From: Astropecten irregularis
Taxonomy: Eukaryota > Echinodermata > Asteroidea > Paxillosida > Astropectinidae
Length of the DNA: 64,000 nucleotides
Direction of reading: 5' to 3'
NCBI GenBank assembly: GCA_963971285.1
Contig: OZ020259.1
Location: 1,054,001 to 1,118,000 of the forward strand
Position 1 is the stretch's first letter; each line of letters begins with the position of its first letter. Below the pieces are notes generated by a model. That model saw only the letters and a program-made list of their open reading frames with translations. It made no database searches and was not told where the DNA came from. The translations under genes and the position numbers were made by a program. Of the stretch, positions 11,261 to 25,642 are shown one piece after another.

Positions 11261-13821
11261 TGAACAATGTACTTGTAGGCATACACATATTGTTAACTAA
11301 AAAGTATTTTCTGTTTTTTACATGTGTCCTGCATGTAAAATTTCAATACATGAGCTTACTTATGTACATCATGTACACTATACAACTGTTAAGTACATGT
11401 ACATATTTATGCATTCTTATGCACCTTGCATGCGCATTTATGTGCATTATACAGTGTATTACCATGGTACATGTTAACTGTACATTGTATGGCCTACATG
11501 TATATATACAAATGTAGGCCTGCATACATGTACAGTGTAGTTCTACACAGAACACAGAACACATCACACACAGTCAGCTGTACATGTACATCATACCATA
11601 TGATTCTTCCTACGAATGACTAATACAAGCATCATAGCTTGCCAATAATATGCAAACCGTGTGGACCTATGAGCACACACCTTGAATGACCCCCCCCCCC
11701 CCCTCCCCTCCCACTGAATGGCAATCTCGGCCTTCCAAGAAAACGTGATACATAATAATTATAATATAGTACCAGTGGAGGTTACTGGGTTAAATGGCAT
11801 AAGAGGACTATGGCTTGTCTCCAATGGGAACTCGGCCAACTTTAAAATGAAATCCATATCAGATCGTTTAACCGCACTGACTTGGTAATGTTCAGGAATT
11901 TGGCATGCAGTACAGTCCCAATGACTACATGTACACACATGTACAGTATATCCACCATCTTGAAACCCTGTGTCAGTCATCAGACATGTATGTAATTGAG
12001 GCAATGTTATTATCAAGCCAAAATTTTTCATGCTTAGCTAGATGCAATTTTTTTTTTTTTGCCAAATTCTGGAGTTAAAATTCAGGTTGGAAATGACAAC
12101 AGTGTAAATAATGTAAGCATGGCCATCCAATTATAAAGTGACATACATTTCAAACAACATGTAAATGAAAAAAAAAATGCTTGGAGTTTAGAGGGCCTGA
12201 CGCGTTTCGATCCTAGCAGGATCTTTCTCAAAGGCTAAAATGAAAAAGAAAAAAAATCCAGTGGTCGATTTCACCAAGAAATACTTGTATCAAACCTTAA
12301 AATCGTGAATCAATCTTAACATGTAATTAAGGAAAGTGTGATGTCAAAATACAAATCACTATATGGTGATCTTGACAATTCGTCTTTTTAAAAGATTAAT
12401 CGTCAGAGTTTTGTGAAATCCAGTCTGGGAAAATCACCAAAGTTCTCTATTCTAATTCTTAAATGACATGCAATGGCAACTTCCAATATCAACTGAATGA
12501 GTCTTGCCCCCCAAAAACAACATTCATTTGGAAACAAGACAGAAATTCCAAACGACCGAGCCAGTTTCGACATTATTTTTAATTGCAAGTTAGGGCCTAC
12601 AGTAATGTACGCGTGTACATGTATGTACAGTACATGTCCGTACATGTCAATTAACATGCCGCAATTTGATATCTAAGGTCAGAAGATCCGACAGCTCGAG
12701 GCAGAGATTTTGGTCGATTTTCCCGGAACTAAAGATTCTCACTGATTTTGATTAGATTACTCCGCAATCTAGAGACTGATCGTGAAGGATTACGGATAAA
12801 TCTTCGCCAAAAGGATATCAGAGGTCTAGGGAATCAAAAATGACAACAAAAAATCCCCCAATCCAATTATACAATGAGTCGGCCTACACGACCTGTGCCT
12901 AACCCCTGGTTCTCCAGACATACTGTGGCTAAAAGATGACGGCATGCTACTCACGTACATCTAGCAAAGCCTGCCATTGCATCTTCTTATCTGTATATTA
13001 TTAAAGGCAAAATATTTTCCAATTAAGATGCATAGGCGCCCCAGTTATCACCCCCTAGATACAAGCTGCCCGCACGAAGGCAGCGTCGGCGAAGACGGCG
13101 GGAAGAAAAAACGGCGGGAAGAAAAAAAAGGGAAGCACCGAGGCACGGGGAACCGGCCGTCTTTGATCTCGGCAAATAAGGATACATGCCATTGCAGATG
13201 GTTATCATAAAGATTAGAAGAATATTTCCAAGGGGAGTGAGCGGAGTCAGAAGTCACGACGACACGATGGTCACACCGTCTCACACCAGACGAACATGTA
13301 CAGCACATTATGTACGTAAATGCACATTATACACTGTGCACTGTATGCACAAATGTAGACCGTGTACAGACATGGTGTGCTCGGTTTATTTCAAGGCAGA
13401 CATGGCTGTACATGGGCATCAGTGCAATGTAAAGTGTACATTACATCAAGATGTTTATGATCAACATATAACAAGCAAACTGACCGCGCAAACAAAGCTT
13501 GTCTGGTTGGGGTTAGGAAGGCCTGAAGGTTCCAATCCTAGCAGGATCTTTATCAAAGGCTAACTCCAAGCATTTAACGAATTTCAGGTCGTTATTTTGG
13601 CCGATGAGCAGTTTCCAGCAGTTTATTACTAATATTGAAAACTTGTCTGGATTATTAGCACGTAGACCTCCCAGGAACTTTGGTGTCCAATAAGCCGACC
13701 TCGAACTAGTTTATTTCCCACATTTTTGCGATAAAACCAGCACTTTTTTGTGTCCAATTATCTGTCCTAAACATTTACATTCGTGCTGATCTAAAATAAT
13801 CCTACCATTGGATGATCACCA

Positions 13822-14050
13822 GGGGCCTAATTTCACGGCCCTGCTTAGCACAAAAATTTGCTAACCATTTCTGTCTTAATAAAAACAGGGTTAACAACCA
13901 AATGTCCATGTGTTGTGTATCACTTGTGATTGTTCTTTGGCTGTTGTTTGCTGACCATGAATATCAAATGGAATGATGGTTTGTTTTATTGAGCAAGACA
14001 TTTTGTGCTAAGCAATATTTTTGTGCTTAACAGCTCAATGAAATTGCCCC
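13822..14050. mobile_element. Foldback element, family 'GGGGCCAATTTCATA'
   Basis: Left end GGGGCCTAATTTCACGGC, right end AGCTCAATGAAATTGCCCC, with the family's internal AAGCAC/GTGCTTA inverted motifs. Confidence 0.7.
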
Positions 14051-14374
14051 AGATGATAATTAACCATTGTTTTCAAATTAGAAATCAACCATGTATAAAA
14101 TCTATCGTCAAACCAAAATAATTCGGAAACGCTTAAATACGTTTGCCATATCTACTGGTACGTGATAAATGGCTAGATATTGAAAGTACAGTATGGCATC
14201 CTAAAATACTAAAACAAGGGGGAGTGCAAAAATTGTATTTCATATTTCATTTCGAAAAAAAATTATAAACACACGTAGGGGATACATGTATGTATACGTG
14301 TACATGTACATGTACATATATATGTACTATGTAATACCATGGAGCTATACTGCAGATTAAGATAGGGAGTCTAT

Positions 14375-14600
14375 TGGCGTTTACGAAACGGAGGCTCAGG
14401 CTCCGTCTCAGGCTCCAGCTCCATTTCGTGATTCCATTCTGTAATAACGGACCTCAAAATAGAGACTTTTGGCTGCGGTTCGCAAGTAGATTCTCTGGTT
14501 TGAACAGAAAAACAGAGCTTCAGCTCCAATGAAAAACCACAACCTATATTTTCAGCATATGGATGTCAGAGCTGGAGCCTCCGTTTCATAAACGTCCTAT
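14375..14600. mobile_element. Foldback element R5 with GAGGCTCAGGCTC ends
   Basis: Inverted ends: ACGAAACGGAGGCTCAGG on the left and GGAGCCTCCGTTTCATAAAC on the right. The interior shares GTAGATTCTCTGGTTTGAA and AACCACAACCTATA with copies at 30262-30496 (opposite strand, in PSMF1 intron 4) and 46523-46735. Confidence 0.7.
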
Positions 14601-15342
14601 GACAGTAAAAGGACCATTACAGAAACACAAAAGATTATTTTCCGACAGTCCCGAAGAACATTGTGTGAAAATTGAACACTGATTAATTTGTCTTCGTGGA
14701 GATTGCCTGGAACTGATCCCCTGTATTAAATTGAAAGGTGTGACACTGTGACATGGCCTTACTACTAAAAGGTCACAGCGTGATGAGCTATACCAGGTGC
14801 ACAAAGACAATGGAATAATTATCATTACGTGTGCCAGAGCAGATTATACACACTGTATACATGTACCACAACATATGTACAGGTGTACAACTGTATGATG
14901 TACAGTACGGTACATGTACGTGATGTAGGTCACTTTGTGGTGTGCACAGCATAATGTCAATAGGCCAACCCATCTACGCTTTCTGCCTTCAAGGCACACT
15001 AACTTTAGAGCATGGGGTCGGGGACCCGCTTAGGGTGTCGGTTGAATTTGGGATGTGCAGTGGTGCAAATCTGGCTATTTATTGCCAGTCATGGTTATGC
15101 AGCAAGGTGTGTTTGACAAGAGTGAAATCTGAGTTTTTTTTAGATGCGTGTCTATGCATTTTGAAAGTACCATGATACAACTATCGATTTATCAAATATT
15201 TGGGCAATGTGTTTTCTATCAATTTAGTAAAACCAAATTAGTCTTACAAAATCCACGAAAAGATTTGTGACTGAACGTGTAAATGTATTAAGGCTGGGAA
15301 ATGTGCATCTAACACGAACTTTTTAGACATGTGGTTCATACA

Positions 15343-15500
15343 GGGGTCGATTTCACTCATTGTACATGTAACTTACTATCAATCGTAGGACTTACATGTA
15401 TGATGCATTGCATGCAGCGATACGTATGGGATTACTAGGATACGCCCTTCGTAACTCGATTTACAATCGATCGATCGTAGGGCTTCATGAAATCGACCCC
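15343..15500. mobile_element. Foldback element with GGGGTCGATTTCA ends
   Basis: Left end GGGGTCGATTTCACTCAT, right end TTCATGAAATCGACCCC, with an inner ATCGTAGGACTTACATG / CGATCGTAGGGCTTCATG repeat. The termini resemble those of the GGGGCCAATTTCATA family although the interior differs. Confidence 0.6.
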
Positions 15501-17944
15501 AGGCAATTTAGATCATTAGATGGTACACGTTCTCATGGCAAACTTGATTGTACAGCAAGGTGTGAAGTGTAGAATAATGTGAGGTTATTCAAAGGAAAAT
15601 GTTGTCTATTATTAAACAATGTGATTGCTTCTCACAGGAAGAATACAATGTATGTAATAAGCTTGCTGATTAAGCCACGCACATGAAGTAATTGTCATCT
15701 GTTGCTTTAAATTCACATCATTTCCAAACCAAAAACAACAAAAATATGTCCCTGGAGTGAGGCCCATTTGTCAATGAGGTTGCCTAGGTGACTTTATGGT
15801 TGCCCAGGACAACACGGCAACCTCATAGTGCACATGAACTCTATGCATGATACATGTATGACTTGTCCTATACTGTACATGTATATCCCTTGGGTTTGAC
15901 TGTACATTCTCTATGGAGACGACACGGGCGATATGCCTTATGTATGAATGTAATAGGACCATGCATAAACCATAGGAAAATTCATGTATGCCTTGCTGTT
16001 GACTTTATACTGCATGACTGTATGTGGGTTCTCTTTCTTTAAAAAGCCTTGATTCGCATGAACTATAGGGCTCGGGCTTAAGTCTCTGTCATCTTAAAGC
16101 TGAAAATACTGGCGTCAATTTCAAAGACCCGCTTTTAGAATGGTAATTACGCCTTGAACGTCAATATAAAAACTATGTTATTAATGTATTTATTATTAAA
16201 TTCCTCATTGCTTAAAATAGGATTGCCAACCAAACGTTCAAGTATTGTTATCTGCTTACGACTTACATATAAATCTACTGTTTTCTGATATCACTTACAT
16301 GTACATGTACATGTATGGGCTTTTGGTTGACATCTTGATTTTGTTTAATATGTGGATCTGCTCATAAAATGCAGATTCTATATAAAATTGACCCCAATTA
16401 TACTTGTAGCACATGCAGTCTTTTCCTCAATTAGGGGCCTACATGTCAAAGCCGTGTTTTCTTGTTCGTAGCAGACTAGCAGAGTATCAGTATAGGCCTA
16501 AGTACTGTACTTCAAAACCTGCAGCCAAAAAACCTCTACTTTTCACTCCTGCCACTTTCAAAATCGAGATGCCCCTTTAAGAACAAAGTTCACGCCCTGC
16601 ACTGCACTGCACCAATGCAGCTTTAATATTGGTTTGTATTCCAGCATGTCATTTGCAGATTGTAAACATCCCTATAAACTGCTCCCAGTGTGTGCACACA
16701 CACTCACAGCTTGGCTGAGGCCACGAGCCGTACATACATGTACTGTATGGTCTGAAGATAGGGACGTACAGAGCTTTCAAGAGATCTAGGGGAATGAAAA
16801 AAAAATGTCCGTCATTCTTTGCATTACTGCCGTGCTGCGGAGCTTCGCAGCGACACGTTGAATTATTAAGGGTACCGTATTATGAATTGTGGATGCACTT
16901 GTTGGCACGCACACGGGTAGCTAGCTATCTGGGGGCCAATTTCACGCCGCTGCTTAGCACAAAACTGTATTGCCCAATAAAACAAACCACAGTTACTGCA
17001 GGCATTTAAAAGCAGTGACCTAAAAAACTCTTTTTCACAATTTAAAAAAATTATCCAGTTATTTAGATGAAACACAAAGGCAATAGGCCAACATGTATTT
17101 ATGTAACGTCGCAAGCGAACTCCCTCCCATGCAAAAAATAAAAGCCTGAGAAACTTATTTCTGGAAAAATAATCATCACAATATCAAACTGCTGTAGTTT
17201 TATTCCATTCATTCATTCTTGTTTTAAACTGTCAAAATAATCAAAAAATGAAAACCTATGTATGTCAAGCACAACAGTGCGTGCAGACGTGCACACTTTC
17301 TTCGGGAGATAATTTACTAAACACAACAGGGTCGGACATGTTTAAGGAGCCTGTGGCTGGGTCCAATTGTGGACAAACAACCTCATCCTCCTCCTCTCCT
17401 CACGAACTGACCTTGCGCAGCCAATAACAAGCCCGGTCACTTCAAAAGCCCTGACAGGTAATGGCCCAAGTCACCTCCAATTTCACTCCCTCCCCTCCCC
17501 CTTCCCTCCTCCACAGTCACACACCCACCCACACGTCCCCCAAGGGAACGCAAATGTTGCCATGGTAATGGGCACTTCAATTAGAAAATGAAAACATCCC
17601 CATCTATGCTATAAAGATAAGTCTTCTCAAAGGAAGGTCACCGGAGCTAAAACCGGGATGCAGCAATGGATATTATCTCAGAACCTCTGCGTTGAAAGGC
17701 CAACAATGAAATGAAAATATTGCCGCCACGTACATATTCACGCAGAAAGAACAATTTTTTTAAAGAAAATTTTCAACCTGGATAATTTTTCATTGCAACG
17801 AGTTCAATTCATTGCACACGGAGGAGACTGGAAAAATTTAGCAAAAGGCAGTCTGGCTTTTACAAGAGGCATGATCAGTTAAATCGCAGAGTTTTCAGGA
17901 AGGATTTGCCTTTAATCTCCGCAGTGGAAAGTGAAATGTCACGG

Positions 17945-18300
17945 ACCGATTTCACGAAAAACACTCGATCTCAGTTGCCAGGCAAAACGTGATGTCACCG
18001 ATCACCACACAAATCACCATGGTGATATTGGCAACCCATCTCAAGATGTACAATGTCCGGTGAAAGCCAGGCAAGGGGTTGATTTCACGAAGCACTAAGA
18101 TTGATCAAACTTAACTGCGAATCAATCTCAACTGCCAGGCTAAGTGTGATGTCAAAATACAAATTACTACGGTGACTGATATTGACGACGTATCTTTGAT
18201 AGATTTAGCTAGCACAGGGGGTAGATTTCACGAAACACCGTAACATTGAGTTGTCAATATCACCTTAGCAATTTTATCTATCTCTTATCTCCGTGAAATT
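17945..18300. mobile_element. Cluster of degenerate foldback elements
   Basis: There are at least two nested blocks with GATTTCACGAA starts and internal GTGATGTCAAAATACAAAT. The same internal block occurs at about 12255-12415, so this is another short non-autonomous family, too degraded for exact ends. Confidence 0.45.
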
Positions 18301-18307
18301 GACCACA

Positions 18308-18550
18308 GGGGCCAATTTCATAGAGCTGCTTATGAAAGCACAAAATTTGCTTTTATAAGCACGAAAAGTCTTCCTTGATCAAACAGCATTAATTATCAAC
18401 CAAATTTCCATGTGATGTTTACTACTTTTGACTTGTATTCAGCCATTGTTTGCTGAGCATAACATTCACAAGGAGTTTTGGCTGGCATACTGACTTACAT
18501 GTACTTCACCAAGGTTTTTGGTGCTTAAGCAGCTCTATGAAATTGGCCCC
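18308..18550. mobile_element. Foldback element, family 'GGGGCCAATTTCATA' (best copy)
   Basis: The ends are nearly perfect inverted repeats: GGGGCCAATTTCATAGAGCT and AGCTCTATGAAATTGGCCCC. Length about 243 bp; no open frame that would mobilise it. Confidence 0.8.
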
Positions 18551-18908
18551 AGGTCTGGCATTTCAGAGGACAAGTGAGGATGATATCTTTGTTTCCTTGG
18601 CCCTGGTCCCTCAATCATCCCTCAATCAGGCAGTCCATCGAGATGGAAGTGACTCTTTATACACCAGAGGAGAAGAGGTCAGGCCTCATCCCTTCTCACT
18701 GCAAGCCACGTCTAAGATGCAATCAACACAACTCATGCCCTCCCGTTTGTTCTTGGTTCCCCATTCTTGGCTGGCAGATATTTACCAAGAGTGTCAGGGA
18801 TTTAGGTATGCTTAGCTGAAAAACAAAACACGGACAACAGTCCATGTGCTAGAGGCTCACTGTAACACTGTACATGAATGTTATTCACACACTGTACACT
18901 ACAGACCA

Positions 18909-19148
18909 GGGACGAATTTCACAGAGCTGCTGAAGCACAACAATTTGCTTTTAAAGCACCAAAAATCTTGGCAAATAAAATCAGTATGCCAGACAAAACT
19001 CCTTGTGAATGTTATGCTCGGTAAACAATGATTGAATACAACAAGTCAAAAGCAGTAAACATCACATGAAAATTTGCTTGGCAATCATGTTTGATCAAGG
19101 AAGACTTTTCATGCTTTTATAAGCAAATGTTGTGCTTAAGCGGCTCTA
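18909..19148. mobile_element. Foldback element, family 'GGGGCCAATTTCATA'
   Basis: Left end CGAATTTCACAGAGCTGCT and the family interior. The right end is degraded after TGCTTAAGCGGCTCTA. Confidence 0.65.
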
Positions 19149-21730
19149 GACTTGGAAGCAAGATATGAGACATGTATGTACTGTACCTAATACCTTGTGC
19201 ATCTACTATCTACTATCTGTTAACTCATTGTGTACATGAGCAGCTGCTCCTCAAATTAACATGAAATCAATCTGCACATCAAACAGGGAAGCATAATAAC
19301 ATAAAATTCTTCGTGTCAACAGGCACAGGATGCACGCATCACGGACATCTCCACAAGTCATGCCCCAACTCGCTGGTACGACCCAATCGGTGTACTTGAC
19401 AGTATCTCAGAGAAGTTTTAATCTGAAGTAACGGCTACGGCTACAACTGTGGCTACTACTAATTGCCTTAATCCATTCACGGCCTACAGTGTATGTCTAA
19501 AGATAGGAATCCTGTTGCCCTGAGCAACAGCTGTAGCCAAAGCCACAAATCTTGATCCGGCTATAGAGCAAGCTACACTATGCAGACTGGGTGACTGACT
19601 TCTGACAGCGCAAACAGGCACGTGACATTCAATGAGAGGCCAGGCCATGAAAGATATGAGTGTGAACTCTGTTGCCCGGGCCTCGACCTTAGCGCCCCCC
19701 CCCCCCCCTTCCTTTAGAAAATCCCCCCTCCCAGTGATTCTCTGATAAAGTGCCCCTCTCCAGACGACAGAACAACTCCTTACCCAGGCTCAAGAACCAA
19801 AGCTCCGGGACTGTCATGTAGCACAGAATCCAGTGACAGGATATAGTTTCTGACAAACACAGCCGTCCGAGCCGAGCCTGAACAAAAACAAGATTCTTTC
19901 ACGGGGAACGTTTTGGCAGAACAGACATCACATTTACATGTACCCTTTTCCCCACAGTGTCTCAACTGCTGACACAAATGTCTACATACATGTAAATGTG
20001 ACAGCCCAATAAATCTTGAATATTCTACATTCTACTAGGGCTACTTCAAATTCTGAAAACAGGGAAGGATTGACCTACTACACTGGATCATTATGCGGAT
20101 GCCACAAAGAAAAAAAATGTGAAAGACCTACGCCTTTTCCGATATCAATGTTATTTGTACTAATGAACATTTTAAGATCAACGATATCCTTTCGTGAAAT
20201 TGGGTCCAGGACAGCTTTAAGAAAAATGCCAAGCGAAAATAATCTTGTAATTTGGTGAGTTTTTCATTCATTGATTTCTTCTCATTTGAAAGTTTTAACG
20301 TTCCTTGTTATAAAGAGACAGGGCTGAATTTTCCCTTGAAATTCTTAAACAAGCGTGGGAAAAAATTAAACATCATGCCACAACACTTCCAGTGGCGTAA
20401 TTCTTTTTTCCTATTTTCCGGCACACCTAAACATACCATAATGACTTTGAAGGATCATTCCATAAAACTTAAACTTTCAATTATTCAATGCTCGTCATGA
20501 ATTTTACAAATATTCAAATCTTATGATGGACTGAGCCAAATTGTCCGATGAATAATCTTCCCGAGAACGACAGCTGGCGTCTTTCCCCCGAGAATGCCGC
20601 TAAACCTTTTGCCCTTTTCGGCATGGAGCCAGGCTCCGTGCTTCTGTGATGACTTATTAATTTCATAGATCCAAAACGAGAGTGCGCGAGGGACACGGCG
20701 TGTGGGTCGTACTGCCAAATGGATGCCAGATCACAGACAAACAAATCAGACTGTCGAAATCTACAAACTTGCAACCGACAAAAAACCCCAACCTGCCTCG
20801 TCAAAAAGCGACGTATTTGTACCATTCAATTACTGTGCTGAACAGGGCGGACATGTTTGTTTTCCTGGTAATATTTTACAAGCTTATTGACGAGGCTAAT
20901 GGCCACAGAAACGCAAGATCCAAGAACTTTAAAAGGTCAACGCCGTGGGTAATTGCCAGAAAATGAAGACGGACAGAGAGAGGGGAGGGAGAGGGGGTTT
21001 CAGCAATTTATGATTCAAAAATAAATTATGGCAAAAATTGACACAAATAATACTGCCTGTCTCGGGCATTATTGACGCAATGCATACAAGTACATGCGTC
21101 CATAACCATGTAAATAATACACATTTGCATGTAAGCAGCGAGTGGCCAGCCACTCGGAAATATTGCCGTGGTAGAATTGGCCTTGACTGACAAGTGACAG
21201 CCAGGGCGGCCATCGAAGCAGCGACCATCACGTTGTCATGTCAAAGGATTGTTTGAAGTGGGTAGGGCCTACAGTATGTGCTCGATGTAGAGTACAAACA
21301 TGTGTTGAATGCAAACATCCATGGATGCACAGTACAATTAGCAGCGCTTTGTTTTTTTTTAGTAAGCTCCGAGTCTGAGTGCCACACATTTTGCGTGCAT
21401 CAGACTTTGGTCGAGAGTACCTTAGTAACATGTAGGGGGCCTGTATACTTACATTACATGTACATGTATGCAATGCAAGTACATCCATCATTTCTATGTT
21501 AAACTGGTAAACTGCTAGTATGCTAGTAAACTGGGCATTACCAATGTCATTTATATTCTTATGTGCAGCACAAAGATTTTTCCACGCAAAAACTTGTCTT
21601 ACTCTGCAAATTATCCGGGTTTACCAACCCAATTTCCATGTGATTTCATGTCAACATGTTCACTCTTGTAAAAGTCATATTATTGAACTCAATTAAGTGT
21701 GATTTGAAGCTTTGCATGATGGAAGAATGT

Positions 21731-21893
21731 AATAAAGTAAGCTTGCGGAGACACCATGTATAATCTCACTCTCCTGAGGACGGCCAGAGTACACTGGCCG
21801 GAACGTCGAGATCATTACTCTCACCGGTTCTTTTCAGAACCACACATTCTTAAAAAGAGATTATACATGGTGTCTCCGCAAGCTTACTTTATT
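21731..21893. mobile_element. 163-bp element with perfect 37-bp inverted ends
   Basis: Positions 21731-21767 and 21857-21893 are exact reverse complements (37 of 37), starting AATAAAGTAAGCTTGCGGAG. Between them lies a stem-loop centred on GGCCAGAGTACACTGGCC followed by GGAACGTCGAGA. Too short to encode a transposase. Confidence 0.85.
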
Positions 21894-24800
21894 GAACTCA
21901 ATTAAACCACACAATATTTGTCTGACCTGAAAGAAAACTTTCCACCTGTTTTCCTTTTACCTTGAGTCCTCTTGGTTACAAAATAAACATTCAAAAAACA
22001 TTTCAAGACTACAAGTACAATGTACACATACGTGTTCGCAAGAGTTATCACATGGAATTTCTATGGGCAACCACATTTTTGTTATAATAACTTGTTGTAA
22101 GACTACTGGTGCTAAGCAATTTTTTTCAGCTTAGCAGCCATATGAAGTATTAAGTCCCCCCTCCCCTTGCTTTTCGGGTTCACGTATGTCACACGTACAC
22201 ATTTCATTCTGTTTCTTGTCATAACTACAGACAGGATGTTCCTTTTAATTTTGACGTGTTTTTTCCTCCATCAAGGAAAATGATTCTTCCTCTGGTTCCC
22301 TGATGTATCTCTCTCTATTCAATTTAAAAAAACTTCCTTTTCGCAAATGCGGGTCACAAACATACGATGTACAATGCCTGCCGAATAATTTCCAGCAGTA
22401 AATATTGCGGGGATTTCCAGGACAAATTGAATCATTCAATAAAAGTGTCAAATGATACTGTAAGTTAGCCAGGCTTTTGAATAATGTATCATATGTATGT
22501 ACATATGTACATATATGTACACCAAAATTGTAAAGGGCATTGAATACTACAGAACGTCTTTAAATAAAAAACAAAATGCATGATTGCATTGTGCACGTGT
22601 ACAGATGTACACGTGTGCACGTGTACATTTGCGATCATTATGTACATAAATTTACGTACATTTATTTCTGTACCACTATTGTTGTTCATTTTGTAAGACT
22701 GAAGTATGGTTTCTACAGTGTCCATGGACATTACATAAGCGGATGTGTACCTACATGTATTTATACACTGTATTTCCGATAACGTCTCCTTCTCAACACT
22801 GAATTTGCAGCTGAAGGTAAATTACAGTACGGGTACATTGCAAAATTATGACTTTTTTACATACAGGAAATCATCTGTGCACGCACATTAAATGAAATTG
22901 CTACAAAAAACTTTTTAAAACTTTTTGTGTTCGAGAGAGATAGGCCTAATGCAAAGATCGAAACGTCAGGCCTTACCAATTCTTGGAAGCATTTGATAAA
23001 TTTCAGGTTATCATTTTGGTTAATGAGCAGTTTGCAGCAGTTTATTAGTTTTTAATTGTATTATTTGAAAACTTTTTGACAGTTAAACCACAACCGTGCT
23101 TTGTACACGACTTTATTTTTAATAATTCACCTGTTTTCAGACAACGGGGCTCAAATTCAGCAAAACATCCTCTTGTTTTCGACACACAAATAGCTCACTA
23201 GTTACAGATTTTTGCGCTGAGCAGAAATATGCGGTGTAGCAGTCGCAGGCAATATAATTAAAACTTCCCATGAAGTGTTGGCTGGTAACCAGCCCGTTAA
23301 TAAGGAAAAGCCTAGTCTTTTTCACATGTGAAGTGAACCAGTCAATAACCGAATGAGAGAAGACACTGTCAGAATTATTGGTGGAAATGGCAAAGAACCT
23401 TAGTTCCGGGAAAATCTATTTACAGGTGTCTCAAGTCTTGACTCTCACAAGGGGCAAGAAGTAGGGGTGTGGGTAGTTGACAACTGGCCTGACTAAGGTA
23501 GGGTGTGAACCAGGAACACTACTAGGGGAAAAGCCAGCAACATCACCCAGAGAGGTAAACAAAACAAGGAGGGAATTAATTTGGGTGATTGGGCATCCGC
23601 AGGAAAGGAAGGCGTGGGTTGGTCATCCTCCTACCCGCCAATTACCCGCCAAATTTCTCGCCAAATTTCTGCTTCCTGTCAACCCCAACCCACTTTGCCA
23701 ACATTTCACCACGATTTTGTGAGGTAATTCCGTTCCACCTCTGCTCCGTACAAACCTTGCTCAGTGCTTTCGGGTTATGAAAATTACTTTTTACAAATTT
23801 ACGATACATGTATGCCTTGCGCTTACTTTTTATTATTGCATAGCCAATTGGGCCAGCTTACTTCAGATTTTACTAGCCTATTTAAATTTGTACTAGCCCA
23901 TACATGTACATGTACATACATGTTGATCCATGCCTTAACAGGTAGGTTCCTAGACCACCGGGCAACCAAGGAAGTGAGTCTAGCTAGCCCAGTGCAGTTT
24001 TTGCTAGACATTGTACGACGGTCGACGGGATTGTACTATTTCGAGCCCTGATATGACATGAATACTGTACCTAGATAAGAGGAATGAAAACTCAATTTCT
24101 AGGTAAATCTAGTAGGAAGCTAGTCCATTCTGATTTTAATACGCAGGAGACTTCGCCAATTGCCATTGAGGGGTGTGTTCCTGGCTTTTAAATAGAGGCA
24201 TGCAATAAACACATTTCCTCTTAAATTATAAATTACAGGCACTTTAGGCCAGACACTTGCATACATGTACACATGTACTTTACACCCATCAATTACAACA
24301 GCTCTAATTAAATAACTCTTAAACAACTTACACATGTATCAAACAGCTCCTGTTTCTAACATCTGTAAGGCGAAACAGGTGAATTCCCCTCAGAAGTTGC
24401 ACAAAAACCAAAACAATTCACTTCATACAACAGGCTTTCCTTCCATTTTCCAATACATGCAATGCAATGTGCACACAACAGACCAATACATGGGGTACAA
24501 CTACAACTTCCTTGTTGGGTAATCATTGTTATTATCTAGATGTATTCATGTAATACGAACAGGCTGTTTTGAGAACAGCGCTTGAATAAACAAGACTGGG
24601 GGGAGGAAAAATTAAAACGCGAACGAGATGCACTTGCTCGTTCCACTTGCCAACAAGGGGTCAATGACACTACAACCCTCGATAGGACAACATGAAATTC
24701 CAGGAATGCAATCCCATCAGACAATGCAAGCATCTCCCGCTGGGAAGCCAAACAGAAGGGTAACGTAACAGGGCAACTGGAAACACTCGCCCACACCTTG

Positions 24801-25359
24801 CCACGTTGTTTCCTAAAAGTCACTCGCAGCCACAAGCCCAAAAGGGGAAAAGCTCTCGATGATCAGCAGTAATGTAACGAGCCCAGCCTAGCTCCACATT
24901 TTGGCCTTCAAAGTTCATGACCCGGCATGCCTATAAATGCCCACTCCAGGAAATGCACAAATGTGAAAGAGTTGGAAAAGGCCAGAACTCACAACGAGCG
25001 GACGCCATGGACTTAGCCAGGGGGTTTACTGTTTCAGACAGCTCATTTCATCTGAAAATTCGAGTCTTTCTGAAATTACAGAACTTCCTATGGACTGCGT
25101 GCCAAATGTACTGTACATGTAACCATCAAATCCACCAAAAAATCATAGTTTTGTAGCAAATCACATCCTTTGTGCACCAGGTTTTTGCCCCATGTGTAAG
25201 CAAAGATTGGTGAAAACTATGGCAAATAGTTTTCAAAATGGCAAATAAATATCAACATCCCTTCAGATAAAGTTAATGATACAGACATTCAGAAAAGTTC
25301 AAAGTCTAAGTATGGCCATGGAGTTACGAACAGTTGACAAACTAGGCCTAAGTTACAAT

Positions 25360-25477
25360 CATTAAAAAATGAACAAAGAAAAATTTACTGGAGCGGGATT
25401 CGAACCGACGACCTCCTGAATACAGTACAGGCGCTCTTCCAACTAAGCTATCCAGCCCTACATTGGTGGTGTCCCAA
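25360..25477 (-). repeat. tRNA-derived SINE, family A (partial)
   Basis: The reverse complement of the tRNA-like module and tail: B box as GGATTCGAACC, A box as CAACTAAGCTATCCAGCCC. The non-tRNA head is missing. Confidence 0.75.
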
Positions 25478-25499
25478 TTTATTTTCACTCATTACATGT

Positions 25500-25642
25500 A
25501 ATTAATGCCTTGCAATTGTCGCTGAAGCCCAAATCCATCGCTAAAGTAAACAGACTACGCAAAGACGTAGCGATCGATTTTCCGTTTAGCGATGGATGTG
25601 GGCTTAAGCAATGATCGCGAAGCGTTAGTGAAATCGGCGCCT
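25500..25642. mobile_element. Palindromic element R2 (GCGTTAGTGAAATC family)
   Basis: Internal inverted motifs AAATCCATCGCTAAA and TTTAGCGATGGATG; right end AAGCGTTAGTGAAATCGGCG. Related copies at 28867-29043 and 41351-41488. The left end is degraded. Confidence 0.6.

Noticed and set aside
18450..18815. 121-codon open frame
   Set aside because: Its first part translates the end of a foldback element; no conserved motif follows.
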